Shown here: one piece after another, positions 10,140 to 19,125 of the stretch
Layout: each line of letters opens with the position of its first letter
Numbering within the stretch: the stretch's first letter is position 1
DNA from: Bacteroidales bacterium UBA1680
GTDB lineage: Bacteria > Bacteroidota > Bacteroidia > Bacteroidales > UBA932
DNA: 64,000 nt
Assembly: GCA_002320605.1 (NCBI GenBank)
Contig: DCKG01000015.1
Span: 94,645 to 158,644 of the forward strand
Direction: 5' to 3'
Position numbers and translations under genes: made by a program
The notes under the pieces: model-generated
Database searches by the model: none
What the model was told of the DNA's origin: nothing
The model's input: only the letters and a program-made list of their open reading frames with translations

Positions 10140-11026
10140 CAAGTGCCATAAAATATATATTCGCTACCTCAATATTTCTCGCATGCCTTTCTGGCGCCGC
10201 CCAGGAGAAGCGGGATTCCCTGAAGCTGGCTTCAGAGACGAAGAAGCTCGTGCCTGACTCATTGACAGTCAAGGAATATTCCGATGACTATCTTGACACG
10301 GTGAAAATAGAGAAGAAATTCGTTCTGAACGATTACAGCTCGATAGGGATTGAGTATGGCGTGTCAATGAACCAAATGTGGTTCACTCCAACGATGACTC
10401 AGCAGATGCTTGTATGCCCGAATACAATCGGTGTCTTTTACACGAAATACCACAGCAAATTATTCGGATACACTCCGTATCTCGGGTATAAGATTGGCCT
10501 TCGCTATACGACAGAGGGTTATAAATTCAAGGAAAATAAAGAGACAGGCACTACGCAAACCATTGAAGGGGCGACTCATGTAAAGATGGATTTCGTTGAA
10601 GTGCCAATGATGGCCGAATTCCATGTGGACATGCTCCACTTCAAGTTGTTCGCAGATGCCGGAATCTACGGAGGCTACAGGCTGAACATAGAAAGAACCG
10701 GACAAAACGTGGCAGATTCTATCAGAACCTCGTTCTTAGGCACCGATAGAAGATTTGATTATGGATTCGTGGGCGGAGTGGGCTTCGGAATCATCTTCGA
10801 CCCGTTCGAGCTGCGAATCAGCGGACAGTTCCGCTGGGGCTGGGGAACTCTTTATGATCCAGACTATTACAGCGAATATTATTACAGGTATGCTTACCCG
10901 ATTAACGTGATGATTAATGCTGGAATATATTTCCATCTGACCAGAAGAAATGGAAAAAGCAAAGCCCAGTTAAGACGGGAAGCTCGTGACGCAGTTTACA
11001 ATCCTATACCACCAAAAGCACAATGA
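10136..11026 (+). CDS. Outer-membrane beta-barrel protein, PorT-like
   Basis: A 296-residue protein with a signal peptide (cleavage probably after SGAAQ, residue 22) followed by alternating amphipathic strands rich in Y, F and G, as in 8-stranded outer-membrane barrels of the porin/PorT-like type. The end is basic (RRNGKSKAQLRREAR). I cannot assign a specific role. It overlaps the upstream lipoprotein gene by 4 bases and its own stop overlaps the ispG start, so it is embedded in the operon. Confidence 0.75.
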   Translation: MTSAIKYIFATSIFLACLSGAAQEKRDSLKLASETKKLVPDSLTVKEYSDDYLDTVKIEKKFVLNDYSSIGIEYGVSMNQMWFTPTMTQQMLVCPNTIGVFYTKYHSKLFGYTPYLGYKIGLRYTTEGYKFKENKETGTTQTIEGATHVKMDFVEVPMMAEFHVDMLHFKLFADAGIYGGYRLNIERTGQNVADSIRTSFLGTDRRFDYGFVGGVGFGIIFDPFELRISGQFRWGWGTLYDPDYYSEYYYRYAYPINVMINAGIYFHLTRRNGKSKAQLRREARDAVYNPIPPKAQ

Positions 11027-12372
11027 AAACTCTAACGGCTAAAGCAGGTAACGTCCTCATCGGTGGCGGCAACCCGATCGTGATCCAGACCATGTGCAAC
11101 ACCCACACTTACGACGTGGATGCCACTGTAGAGCAATGCGTGCGGCTCAGCAAGGCCGGGTCGCAGCTGATTCGCATCACTGTGCCAGGAATGAGCGACG
11201 TGGAGAATATTCGGGAAATTAAGGCGAGGCTCCGTTCCATGGGCATCTTGACTCCTCTGGTAGCGGATATTCATTTTTCATCGGAAACCGCCATTGCCGT
11301 TGCCCAAATTGTCGAGAAAGTCAGGATAAACCCTGGCAACTTCAATAGAAACCACGAAGAGGCTAAGCGGCAGTTCAGAAAACTCATCGAAGCCTGCAGG
11401 GAAAACGGCACGGCTATCAGGGTAGGCGTTAACCACGGCTCTCTGGGTGAATATATTACGAACCTATACGGCAACACGTCGCAGGCTATGGCAAAGGCTG
11501 CGATGGAATGGCTGAAGATGTGCGTAGAAGCAGATTTCTTGAACGTCGTCGTTTCCCTGAAGTCCAGCAACACGAAGGTGATGGTAGAGGCATACCGAGA
11601 ACTTGTTCACGAGATGGAAGCCGAAGGACATATTTTCCCCCTCCACGTCGGCGTGACTGAAGCGGGCAATGGGGACAGCGGAATAATGAAATCTTGCGTA
11701 GGCATCTCGACGCTTCTCTCGGAAGGCATCGGGGATACCATAAGAGTGTCTCTTACGGGTGACCCTGAGACAGAACTCGCGCCCGCTTCCTACCTGGCGG
11801 CCAGATATGGGCATAAGATAGTTTCTTCGCTGACTTCGCTGAAAATAGAAGGCCGAAAAATCTTCGCCACCTATGACTCCCCTTCTAAGGAAACTTTACT
11901 GCTGGATTTCTCTTGTGACTTCGGACGGCGCCTGTTAGACAATGAGATTGATGACGTGGAAACAGATGGCACGTTCGAGGATGAGCAAGGAAGGAAAATC
12001 TCCATAGCAAACTCTGGCATCGGGAAATATCTTGAGGAAGAGCTTCTGCAGGCAGCAAGAAGAAAATTCACGAAACCTGAATATATTGCATGCCCCGGCT
12101 GTGGCAGGACCATGTACGATTTGGAAAAAGCCTTCGCGGAAGTGAAATTGAAGACTGCGAGGCTCAGACCGATGGTGATAGCCGTCATGGGCTGCATCGT
12201 GAATGGTCCTGGAGAGATGGCAGATGCAGACTGGGGCTACGTAGGCGAGGGCAATCACAAAGTTACCATTTATAAGAAGAAAGAACCTATCCTGCGCCAT
12301 GTCCATGACACAGAGGCAGTAGAAAAATTAGTGAAGCTTATTCAGGAGGACGAGGCTAAAGTTCGGCAATGA
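11023..12372 (+). CDS. ispG: 4-hydroxy-3-methylbut-2-enyl diphosphate synthase IspG
   Basis: IspG (GcpE) makes HMBPP from MEcPP in the non-mevalonate isoprenoid pathway and carries a [4Fe-4S] cluster. The three cluster cysteines are C357 and C360 (CPGC) and C391 (MGCIVNGPGE), with the glutamate ligand E398. The N-terminal TIM barrel starts right at the conserved VLIGGGNPIVIQTM. At 449 residues it is longer than the two-domain enzyme (about 370 in E. coli) but much shorter than the three-domain form usual in Bacteroidota and plants (about 600), so the middle domain appears reduced to about 75 residues (around 270-345). The start overlaps the previous stop, and the last 17 bases overlap the convergent psd gene. 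Confidence 0.95.
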   Translation: MKTLTAKAGNVLIGGGNPIVIQTMCNTHTYDVDATVEQCVRLSKAGSQLIRITVPGMSDVENIREIKARLRSMGILTPLVADIHFSSETAIAVAQIVEKVRINPGNFNRNHEEAKRQFRKLIEACRENGTAIRVGVNHGSLGEYITNLYGNTSQAMAKAAMEWLKMCVEADFLNVVVSLKSSNTKVMVEAYRELVHEMEAEGHIFPLHVGVTEAGNGDSGIMKSCVGISTLLSEGIGDTIRVSLTGDPETELAPASYLAARYGHKIVSSLTSLKIEGRKIFATYDSPSKETLLLDFSCDFGRRLLDNEIDDVETDGTFEDEQGRKISIANSGIGKYLEEELLQAARRKFTKPEYIACPGCGRTMYDLEKAFAEVKLKTARLRPMVIAVMGCIVNGPGEMADADWGYVGEGNHKVTIYKKKEPILRHVHDTEAVEKLVKLIQEDEAKVRQ

Positions 12373-13012
12373 CGGTTTCTCCCGCAACGGTTAAATCGCC
12401 TATTTTCACTTTAATCTTAGCGTCAAGAGGCAGGAATATATCTATTCTTGAACCGAATTTGATTATTCCGCATTGTTCTCCGCGAGTCTCCCTAGCGCCT
12501 TCTTTCGAGTAGCAGACAATCCTGCGTGCGAATGTGCCTGCAATCTGCTTAAAGAATATTTCGCCATATTCATTTTTAATGGCAGTGGAAGAATGCTCAT
12601 TCTCCTCTGATGCCTTCGGCTTGAATGCCAGCAGGTATTTGCCAGGATGGTACTGATAGTATGACACCGTACCATTCATAGGCCAGAAATTGGCATGCAC
12701 GTCAAAGAAATTCATGTAAACGGACACTTGAATGCATTCTTTCTTTAGATATTCGCTCTCAAACGCCTTCTCCAATATGACGACCTTGCCGTCTGCGACC
12801 GAAGTGATGAGCCTGTCATTCTGCGGCTCAGGTGTTACCCTGACTGGGACTCTGTGAAACCAGATGACGAAAAACGCGAAGCACAGAATCAGCACGGAAA
12901 TAGGCACGGAAACCCATAGGCGTCTGACGAAAATCAAGATCAGCACTACGGCGACGACGCACGGCACCACTACCGTGGCTATAGTTCCTATCGAATCTTT
13001 ATCAATTACCAT
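12356..13012 (-). CDS. psd: Phosphatidylserine decarboxylase, short type
   Basis: A 218-residue proenzyme that decarboxylates phosphatidylserine to phosphatidylethanolamine at the membrane. Two hydrophobic segments occupy residues 8-28 and 34-52. The self-cleavage site is in FGSRIDIFLP, where S188 would become the pyruvoyl group; the short psd type uses GSR in place of LGST. D74 (ADGKV) and H106 (DVHANFWP) are the likely catalytic acid and base. It is the last gene of the rsfS-ftsH-cdsA-psd run, 29 bases after cdsA, and follows CDP-diacylglycerol synthesis in the same pathway. Its 3' end overlaps ispG by 17 bases on the other strand. Confidence 0.92.
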   Translation of the reverse strand: MVIDKDSIGTIATVVVPCVVAVVLILIFVRRLWVSVPISVLILCFAFFVIWFHRVPVRVTPEPQNDRLITSVADGKVVILEKAFESEYLKKECIQVSVYMNFFDVHANFWPMNGTVSYYQYHPGKYLLAFKPKASEENEHSSTAIKNEYGEIFFKQIAGTFARRIVCYSKEGARETRGEQCGIIKFGSRIDIFLPLDAKIKVKIGDLTVAGETVIAEL

Positions 13013-13041
13013 CTGTTTCCTATCGTTAATATATTAATAAA

Positions 13042-13872
13042 TCAAAGTAAGTCGAAGATAGCTAGGTATATGGCGCCGAAAGGCATCGCCATAAGAGTGC
13101 TATCGAACCTGTCTAGCATGCCTCCATGCCCTGGAATGATGTTTCCAGAGTCTTTGACTCCGTAGAAACGCTTCCACTGGGACTCGAAGAGGTCTCCATA
13201 AACTCCTGCTACCGACATGATCACGGAAAGTATGAGGCAGTGAATCAGAGGGAATCTCAGGATGCCAGTCTCATACAGCACGAAAGCAGCCAGGACGGAA
13301 CTGAACAAGCCTCCGAAGAACCCTACCCAAGTCTTGTGAGGAGAGACAGACTCGAAGAGCTTCTTCGGGAACTTCTTCCCGAGCAGTTTCCCGAAGGTGA
13401 ACGCTCCGACATCAGAACACCATATAATCACGAAAAAATCAATCAGCAGCAGTCCGCTGAAGTTCCCTGCCTTATCAAAGGCTATGAGATTCGACAAAGC
13501 GAGGGGAATAGCAATGTAGAGAAGTCCAGTGTAGATGTTGGAGAGCTTGTCGTATTCGGATTTATCCTTGAGGTAAATGGAGTTTATCATCACGATGAAC
13601 ACAGGCACCATGGCGAGGGCCACGAATCTGAGCTGCAAGTGGTAGGCCTGCATCACGAACAGAAGGACGAAGAGGAATATGGCTGAAAGTATCGCGAGCA
13701 CTTTCGAAAATGTGTAGCTGTCCCCCATCGAAATCCTATAATATTCAAGCAGCATGAAAACCATGATCGTGATGACCATGGCAGCGAAGAGGAATTTGTT
13801 GAATGACAGACACAGTACCATCAAGATGACGAACACGGTGCCTGAAATCGCTCTCACTGTTGTGTTATTCAT
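13042..13872 (-). CDS. cdsA: Phosphatidate cytidylyltransferase CdsA
   Basis: A 276-residue integral membrane enzyme that makes CDP-diacylglycerol from phosphatidic acid and CTP, the precursor of all phospholipids here. The C-terminal CDS signature is complete: S-Q-W-K-R-x4-K-D-S-G-N-I-I-P-G-H-G-G-M-L-D-R-F-D at about residues 230-258. About seven hydrophobic segments precede it. It lies 18 bases after ftsH and 29 bases before psd. Confidence 0.95.
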   Translation of the reverse strand: MNNTTVRAISGTVFVILMVLCLSFNKFLFAAMVITIMVFMLLEYYRISMGDSYTFSKVLAILSAIFLFVLLFVMQAYHLQLRFVALAMVPVFIVMINSIYLKDKSEYDKLSNIYTGLLYIAIPLALSNLIAFDKAGNFSGLLLIDFFVIIWCSDVGAFTFGKLLGKKFPKKLFESVSPHKTWVGFFGGLFSSVLAAFVLYETGILRFPLIHCLILSVIMSVAGVYGDLFESQWKRFYGVKDSGNIIPGHGGMLDRFDSTLMAMPFGAIYLAIFDLL

Positions 13873-13890
13873 GCTTGCGATCGTTTTCTT

Positions 13891-15825
13891 CTAGTTTGTT
13901 ATCTCTTCAGCCTTGGTTGTTTTTTCTTCGTGCTTCACCTTCGGCCCAAGGATATTCTCGATGTCCTCTGCGAAAATCACTTCTTTTTCGAGCAAGAGTT
14001 CAGCTACCTGCACGAAGCCATCCTTGTGGTCGAGAAGCAGCTTTTTCGTCTGTTCATGAACGGAATTCACGAGGTCTTTAACTTCCTCGTCCATCACTTC
14101 AGCTGTCTTCTCTGAATATGGTTTAGAAAGCTCATAACCTCTAGATCCGGTAGAGTCATAGAATGAGACATTGCCTATCTTCTCGCTCATTCCGTAATAT
14201 TGAACCATGCCATAAGCCATGTTAGTCATCCTCTCCAGATCATTCAGCGCACCGGTAGCAGGCTCTCCGTTGACGATTTCCTCTGCGACGCGCCCGCCAA
14301 TCAGGCAGCACATCTGCTGAATCATGTACGATTTCGGGTACATCTTCTTCTCATCTGGAAGGTACCATGTAAGTCCCAGAGCTTGTCCGCGAGGAATTAT
14401 GCTCACCTTAAACACGTTATCACCATAAGGCAGCAGCCATCCCACAACGGCGTGACCAGCCTCGTGATAAGCCGTAGTACGTTTTTCCTCAGGCGTCATG
14501 ATCGTTGCGCTCTTGCGCTCCAAGCCACCCACGATTCGATCGACCGCATCGAGAAAATCCGCTTTGTCGACCATTGGCTTATTTTTTCTGGCGGCAGTCA
14601 GGGCTGCTTCATTGCAGACATTTGCGATGTCGGCGCCAGAGAAACCAGGAGTGTTTTTAGCAATAAACTCAACGTCGAAATTTGAATCGACCTTGAGGCC
14701 TTTCATATGCACCTTGAATATCTCTACCCTCTCTTTAAGTTCAGGCAGGTCGACATGAATCTGACGGTCGAAGCGGCCAGCCCTCAGCAATGCTTTGTCC
14801 AGAATATCAGCTCTATTGGTTGCCGCAAGAATGATGACCCCGCTATTCGTATCGAAGCCATCCATTTCAGTAAGCAGCTGGTTCAGAGTATTCTCCCTCT
14901 CGTCATTCGACGAGAATCCGGCATTCTTGGCCCTAGCGCGGCCCACCGCATCGATTTCGTCAATGAATACGATGCAAGGAGCCTTCTCCTTTGCCTGACG
15001 GAACAAGTCGCGTACCCTCGAAGCGCCCACGCCCACGAACATCTCTACGAAATCGGAACCGGAAATCGAGAAGAACGGAACGTTAGCCTCGCCTGCGACA
15101 GCCTTGGCAAGCAAAGTCTTTCCGGTGCCAGGAGGTCCTACCAGCAATGCTCCCTTAGGGATTTTACCGCCCAAGGCAGTATACTTGGCTGGATTCTTCA
15201 GGAAATCTACGATCTCCATCACTTCTTCTTTAGCCCCATAAAGGCCAGCCACATCCTTGAATGTGACATTCACCTTAGTCTTGTCGGCCAGCTTCCCGGT
15301 CGATTTACCCACATTGAATATTCCACCTTGGCCAGAACCCATTGAACCCCCACCCATGTTCCTGTTCATGCTATTCAGCATCCACAGCCACATGACAATC
15401 AGGATGATAGGGAAAATGATCCATTCCAAGATGCCTCCCCAGACCTTTGACTGGTTTTCAATCGTTATCTTTACTTGGTCTGAAGCAGGCATCTGAGCAT
15501 TCAGCGCACCGAATTCGCTCTCTGCATCGAACTTATCCGAAACCAGAAAGAAGAAATGCGGAGAACTGGTCGGCAGCTTGCCGCCGAACTTCTCGGAATA
15601 TTTTGACAGCCTGTCAGGCTTAATCGTTATATTCCCTTTATAGTCGTTCCTTATGAACTTTATTTCTTTGATGTCCCCACCAAGGAACATCTCTTTCACT
15701 TCAGCCCACTCAATCTTCTGTGGATTAGCTCCAGACTGACTGAACAAAAGCCATCCAATTCCTATCAGAAGCAGGATATAGAGCCAGGACAGATTGATTC
15801 TGATTCTTCTAATCTTCGGAGCCAT
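13891..15825 (-). CDS. ftsH: ATP-dependent zinc metalloprotease FtsH
   Basis: A 644-residue membrane AAA+ protease that degrades misfolded and regulatory membrane proteins. Transmembrane segments lie at about 12-29 and 132-151 with a periplasmic domain between. Walker A is GPPGTGKT at 230-237, Walker B CIVFIDEID at 284-292, the second region of homology is ILAATNR...GRFDRQ at 332-355, and the zinc site is HEAGH at 454-458. A glycine/methionine-rich linker (NMGGGSMGSGQGG) follows the second membrane segment. The start codon directly follows the rsfS stop with no gap. Confidence 0.97.
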   Translation of the reverse strand: MAPKIRRIRINLSWLYILLLIGIGWLLFSQSGANPQKIEWAEVKEMFLGGDIKEIKFIRNDYKGNITIKPDRLSKYSEKFGGKLPTSSPHFFFLVSDKFDAESEFGALNAQMPASDQVKITIENQSKVWGGILEWIIFPIILIVMWLWMLNSMNRNMGGGSMGSGQGGIFNVGKSTGKLADKTKVNVTFKDVAGLYGAKEEVMEIVDFLKNPAKYTALGGKIPKGALLVGPPGTGKTLLAKAVAGEANVPFFSISGSDFVEMFVGVGASRVRDLFRQAKEKAPCIVFIDEIDAVGRARAKNAGFSSNDERENTLNQLLTEMDGFDTNSGVIILAATNRADILDKALLRAGRFDRQIHVDLPELKERVEIFKVHMKGLKVDSNFDVEFIAKNTPGFSGADIANVCNEAALTAARKNKPMVDKADFLDAVDRIVGGLERKSATIMTPEEKRTTAYHEAGHAVVGWLLPYGDNVFKVSIIPRGQALGLTWYLPDEKKMYPKSYMIQQMCCLIGGRVAEEIVNGEPATGALNDLERMTNMAYGMVQYYGMSEKIGNVSFYDSTGSRGYELSKPYSEKTAEVMDEEVKDLVNSVHEQTKKLLLDHKDGFVQVAELLLEKEVIFAEDIENILGPKVKHEEKTTKAEEITN

Positions 15826-16200
15826 CTACTTAGTTTTTTTAGCTGGTGTTTTCCTGTCTTTGTATTCTTTATGCGGCGCATCAGCCCAGAGATCTTCCAG
15901 ACGATAGAATTTCCGATATTCAGTTAAAAAAATGTGAGCGACGATGTCGCCATAGTCCAGAATGATCCAGAAGTTATTTTCCATGCCCTGCATTCTGAAA
16001 GGCTTTCTGCCGACTTCTGTCCTCATTTTCTCAATCACGTTGTCAGCGATGGCGTTGACGTTCGTAGTAGAGTCAGCGTTGCATATCATGAAGTGATCAG
16101 TGATGGCAGTGCCAAGCGAACGAAGATCTATGTCAACGACGTCCTGCGCTTTCTTGTCTAGCATAGCGTCTGCCATAACCCTGAGGTCGTGTGTAATCAT
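15826..16200 (-). CDS. rsfS: Ribosome silencing factor RsfS
   Basis: A 124-residue protein of the RsfS/Iojap family, which binds ribosomal protein L14 and blocks subunit joining when nutrients are short. The family core is present: DIDLRSLGTAITDHFMICNADSTTNV early, and WIILDYGDIVAHIF with FYRLEDLW near the end. A basic tail (KDRKTPAKKTK) extends beyond the domain. It heads the ftsH operon. A minus-strand TATATTTG box at 16233-16240 lies 33 bases before the start. Confidence 0.94.
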   Translation of the reverse strand: MITHDLRVMADAMLDKKAQDVVDIDLRSLGTAITDHFMICNADSTTNVNAIADNVIEKMRTEVGRKPFRMQGMENNFWIILDYGDIVAHIFLTEYRKFYRLEDLWADAPHKEYKDRKTPAKKTK

Positions 16201-16214
16201 GTTCGATTTATTTA

Positions 16215-16222
16215 TAAATTTG
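16215..16222 (+). promoter_or_regulatory. -7 box of the birA promoter
   Basis: TAAATTTG on the plus strand, 35 bases before the chosen birA start at 16258. No good -33 element is visible. It supports the downstream start rather than the alternative ATG at 16189. Confidence 0.4.
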
Positions 16223-16232
16223 CATTAGCTTA

Positions 16233-16240
16233 CAAATATA
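16233..16240 (-). promoter_or_regulatory. -7 box of the rsfS-ftsH-cdsA-psd promoter
   Basis: The minus strand reads TATATTTG (TAnnTTTG). With the plus-strand box at 16215-16222 it forms a compact divergent promoter in the gap between rsfS and birA. Confidence 0.45.
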
Positions 16241-16257
16241 GTATAATTTTCAAACCA

Positions 16258-16995
16258 ATGAAAAACAAAATCGCCATTGAATGGTACGACGAGATTGATT
16301 CCACCAACACTGAAATGCAGCGCAAGATTGACGCTCTGGAGAACTTTTCAGTAATCGCCGCCGTGAACCAGACCGCAGGACGAGGACAAAGAGGCAACAC
16401 CTGGCACGTCCAGGAGGGGAAAAACCTCACATTCTCACTCTTTCTCAAATTTCAGCCAGGCGAGTTGGAAGCCGCCGATAATTTCCTCCTTAGCGAGGCT
16501 GCGGCATTGGCGATGCTTGACTACCTGAGAGGAGAAGGCATTGAGTGCAAGATAAAATGGCCGAACGACATATATTATAAGAATAAGAAAATATGCGGAA
16601 TGTTAATAGAGAATACCCTTTCTGAAAGGAATATCTCAAATTCCATAATCGGAATAGGCCTGAACGTGAATCAGAAAGACTTCCCTGCCGGGCTTGTTAA
16701 CCCAATATCCATGGGCCAGATTACGAATAAAGCATATTCATTGAAAGAAGAGCTGGTTAAACTCTGCGGATGCCTTTCCAGCAGACTCACTCTCCCGTTC
16801 GGCGATGGGATGGCAAATGAATATGAAGAATGCCTTTACAGGAAGGATGAGTTCCATGAATATTCCGATTGCGCTTCTGGCAAGCTGTTCGAGGGAAAGA
16901 TCATCGGCGTCTTGCCAGATGGAAAGCTTTGCGTAGAGACAGACAAAGGCGAAGTCAGACGCTTCGCCTTCAAAGAAATAAGTTATATTATTTAA
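16258..16995 (+). CDS. birA: Biotin--[acetyl-CoA-carboxylase] ligase
   Basis: A 245-residue biotin protein ligase that makes biotinyl-AMP and attaches biotin to acyl-CoA carboxylase subunits. The nucleotide/biotin loop GRGQRGNTW is at 41-49, and KWPNDIYYKNKKICGMLIE at about 100-118 holds the conserved catalytic lysine region. There is no N-terminal helix-turn-helix, so it is a monofunctional ligase and not a BirA-type repressor. I chose the ATG at 16258. The open frame reaches back to 16189, but that start would overlap rsfS and precede the likely promoter. Confidence 0.92.
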   Translation: MKNKIAIEWYDEIDSTNTEMQRKIDALENFSVIAAVNQTAGRGQRGNTWHVQEGKNLTFSLFLKFQPGELEAADNFLLSEAAALAMLDYLRGEGIECKIKWPNDIYYKNKKICGMLIENTLSERNISNSIIGIGLNVNQKDFPAGLVNPISMGQITNKAYSLKEELVKLCGCLSSRLTLPFGDGMANEYEECLYRKDEFHEYSDCASGKLFEGKIIGVLPDGKLCVETDKGEVRRFAFKEISYII

Positions 16996-17009
16996 ACTAC
17001 CTTATTAAA

Positions 17010-17663
17010 TCACTTCCCTCTTAGTTCGGCAATGACCTTTGCCCTGTCCGATGCCTGGAAAACAGAGCTTCCGGCGACGCAAATGGTGCATCCTGCCTGC
17101 CGTAGGATTTCTATGTTATCGGGTCCTATGCCTCCGTCGACCTCAATATCCTTAAAGTTGCCACAGCGCTTCATTTCCTCTCGCAGTGATTCTATCCTCT
17201 GGACGGATGCCTCAATGAACTTCTGCCCGCCGAAGCCTGCAAATACAGACATCACAAGAAAGAAATCCACATCCTGAATATATGGGAATAGCTTCTCGAC
17301 CGGAACGTCAGGATTGATGGCTATCCCAGCCTTAACTCCGAAAGAGTGAATCAAATCTATAATTTCCTTTGGATCCTTCCCTTCTTTCTCGGCAGCTTCA
17401 AGATGGAAACTTATCATCTTCGCCCCTGACCTAGAGAATCTTTCGATGTATTTGTCGGGATTAATTATCATCAGGTGAACGTCCATAGGCACTTTGATTA
17501 CTTTGGCTATGGCATCGACTACAGGGAAGCCAAAAGAGATGTTCGGAACGAATGTGCCATCCATGACATCAATATGTATCAGGTCGGCATATTCATTCAC
17601 CATCTCGAGGTCTTTCTCGAGATTCAGGAAGTTCCCCGATAGAATAGAAGGCGCTACTTTCAT
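17010..17663 (-). CDS. rpe: Ribulose-phosphate 3-epimerase
   Basis: A 217-residue TIM-barrel enzyme of the pentose phosphate pathway that interconverts ribulose 5-phosphate and xylulose 5-phosphate. Visible signatures are APSILSGNF at the start, IHIDVMDGTFVPNISFG (metal-binding H and D), DVHLMI, and DGGIGPDNI with the phosphate-binding VAGSSVF near the end. The start lies one base after the pepD stop, so the two are cotranscribed. Confidence 0.96.
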   Translation of the reverse strand: MKVAPSILSGNFLNLEKDLEMVNEYADLIHIDVMDGTFVPNISFGFPVVDAIAKVIKVPMDVHLMIINPDKYIERFSRSGAKMISFHLEAAEKEGKDPKEIIDLIHSFGVKAGIAINPDVPVEKLFPYIQDVDFFLVMSVFAGFGGQKFIEASVQRIESLREEMKRCGNFKDIEVDGGIGPDNIEILRQAGCTICVAGSSVFQASDRAKVIAELRGK

Positions 17664-17664
17664 G

Positions 17665-19095
17665 CTAACTGAATGATGTCACGACATCCGTAAGATGTTT
17701 TACGAACTTGTCTAGTGAATCCAAATCGAGCTTCTCCCCTGGCGTGTGCACATTACGGAGCGTTGGCCCGAACGAGATCATGTCCAGATTGCCGAACTTC
17801 TCTCCGAACAGACCGCATTCCAATCCTGCGTGAATAGCCTTAATCTCAGGCTCTTTGCCGAACAACTTCTTGTACGAAGAGACACAGAGGTCTAGGATAT
17901 GGGATTTAGGATTAGGTTTCCAGCCAGGATATTCGCTCACGTGTTCAACCTCGGCTCCAGCTTTACGAAATACTTCAGCCACCTTCTCTGCTATTTCTTT
18001 CAGTTCGGCTTTATCGGAGCTGCGCTGGCTCGTGACAACTTCAACTTCACCCATCTGGTGCATGCTTGCGGAAGCCAGATTAGTCGATGTCTCGACTAAG
18101 CCGGGAACATCTTTGCTCATTGCGATAACCCCATGAGGGCAAGCCGCCAAAGCTCTGACTAATGCATCAGCATCCTTGCTGTCCATAGGCTTCTCCGTGC
18201 ACTGGCAGTCTGCGGCAGTATATTTTATGTCAGGGTCCGTTTCAGCATATTCCTTGACAGCCTCTTCCATGAACTTGAAGAATCTGTCTTCCACGCCCTT
18301 CACATCTATTGCGGCTATCACGGTCTCGGCCTCTCTGGCAATTGCATTTGGCTTTCCGCCGCCTTTAAGAACAATCAGCTGAAATTCCTCATTTTCCAGT
18401 TCTTTCGACAAGAATTTTGCTAGAGTCGCAAGCGTGTTCATCCTTCCTTTATCAATATCGTCCCCACTATGCCCTCCAAGGCCATTGAATATATGAAGAT
18501 GCAACGTCTTGTAGGATTTGTTGAAATTGACCGCCTGGTATTTAAAATGAGCGAGAGTGTCAACACCTCCGGCGCAACCGATAAACATTTGTCCTTCATC
18601 TTCAGAATCGACGTTTATCATGGTTTTACCTGTGAAGAAGCCTGGCTGCATTCCGAATGCTCCATCCATTCCAGTCTCCTCAGAAACCGTGAACACGCAT
18701 TCTATCTTGCCCATAGGCAGGTCGCTATCCAGAAGAGCTAGCATGGCCGCATCCCCGATGCCATCATCAGCACCGAGTGTCGTGTCTCTTGCCACCATCC
18801 AACCGTCTTCTATTTCATATCTAATAGGATCTTTCGAGAAATCATGTGCCACTCCGCTGCGCTTCTCGCACACCATGTCCTGGTGTCCCTGAAGCACTAA
18901 TGCCGGCACATTTTCTTTACCTTTTGAAGCTTCTTTCGTGATGCAGACATTTCCAACCTCATCGGTCTTGCAAGCGAGATTTCTTTCTTTCGCAAATTTT
19001 TGGAGATACGCGCACATTGCCTCTTCATGCCCCGATTCCCTAGGTATACGGGTTATCTCCTTGAAGATTTCAAGTACTTTAGATGAATCCATCAT
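17665..19095 (-). CDS. pepD: Aminoacyl-histidine dipeptidase PepD (M20 family)
   Basis: A 476-residue cytosolic dizinc peptidase of the M20/PepD (Xaa-His dipeptidase, carnosinase-like) family. Metal and catalytic signatures are LQGHQDMVCEK (H and D), TLGADDGIG (bridging D), VSEETGMDGA (general base and metal E) and HAGLECGLF near the C-terminus. The lid/dimerisation domain sits between about 190 and 370. The start is MMDSS; either methionine could be used. It precedes rpe by one base. Its role is peptide turnover. Confidence 0.94.
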   Translation of the reverse strand: MMDSSKVLEIFKEITRIPRESGHEEAMCAYLQKFAKERNLACKTDEVGNVCITKEASKGKENVPALVLQGHQDMVCEKRSGVAHDFSKDPIRYEIEDGWMVARDTTLGADDGIGDAAMLALLDSDLPMGKIECVFTVSEETGMDGAFGMQPGFFTGKTMINVDSEDEGQMFIGCAGGVDTLAHFKYQAVNFNKSYKTLHLHIFNGLGGHSGDDIDKGRMNTLATLAKFLSKELENEEFQLIVLKGGGKPNAIAREAETVIAAIDVKGVEDRFFKFMEEAVKEYAETDPDIKYTAADCQCTEKPMDSKDADALVRALAACPHGVIAMSKDVPGLVETSTNLASASMHQMGEVEVVTSQRSSDKAELKEIAEKVAEVFRKAGAEVEHVSEYPGWKPNPKSHILDLCVSSYKKLFGKEPEIKAIHAGLECGLFGEKFGNLDMISFGPTLRNVHTPGEKLDLDSLDKFVKHLTDVVTSFS

Positions 19096-19125
19096 ATTAA
19101 TAAATAATCACTAGCGTTAGTCGGT

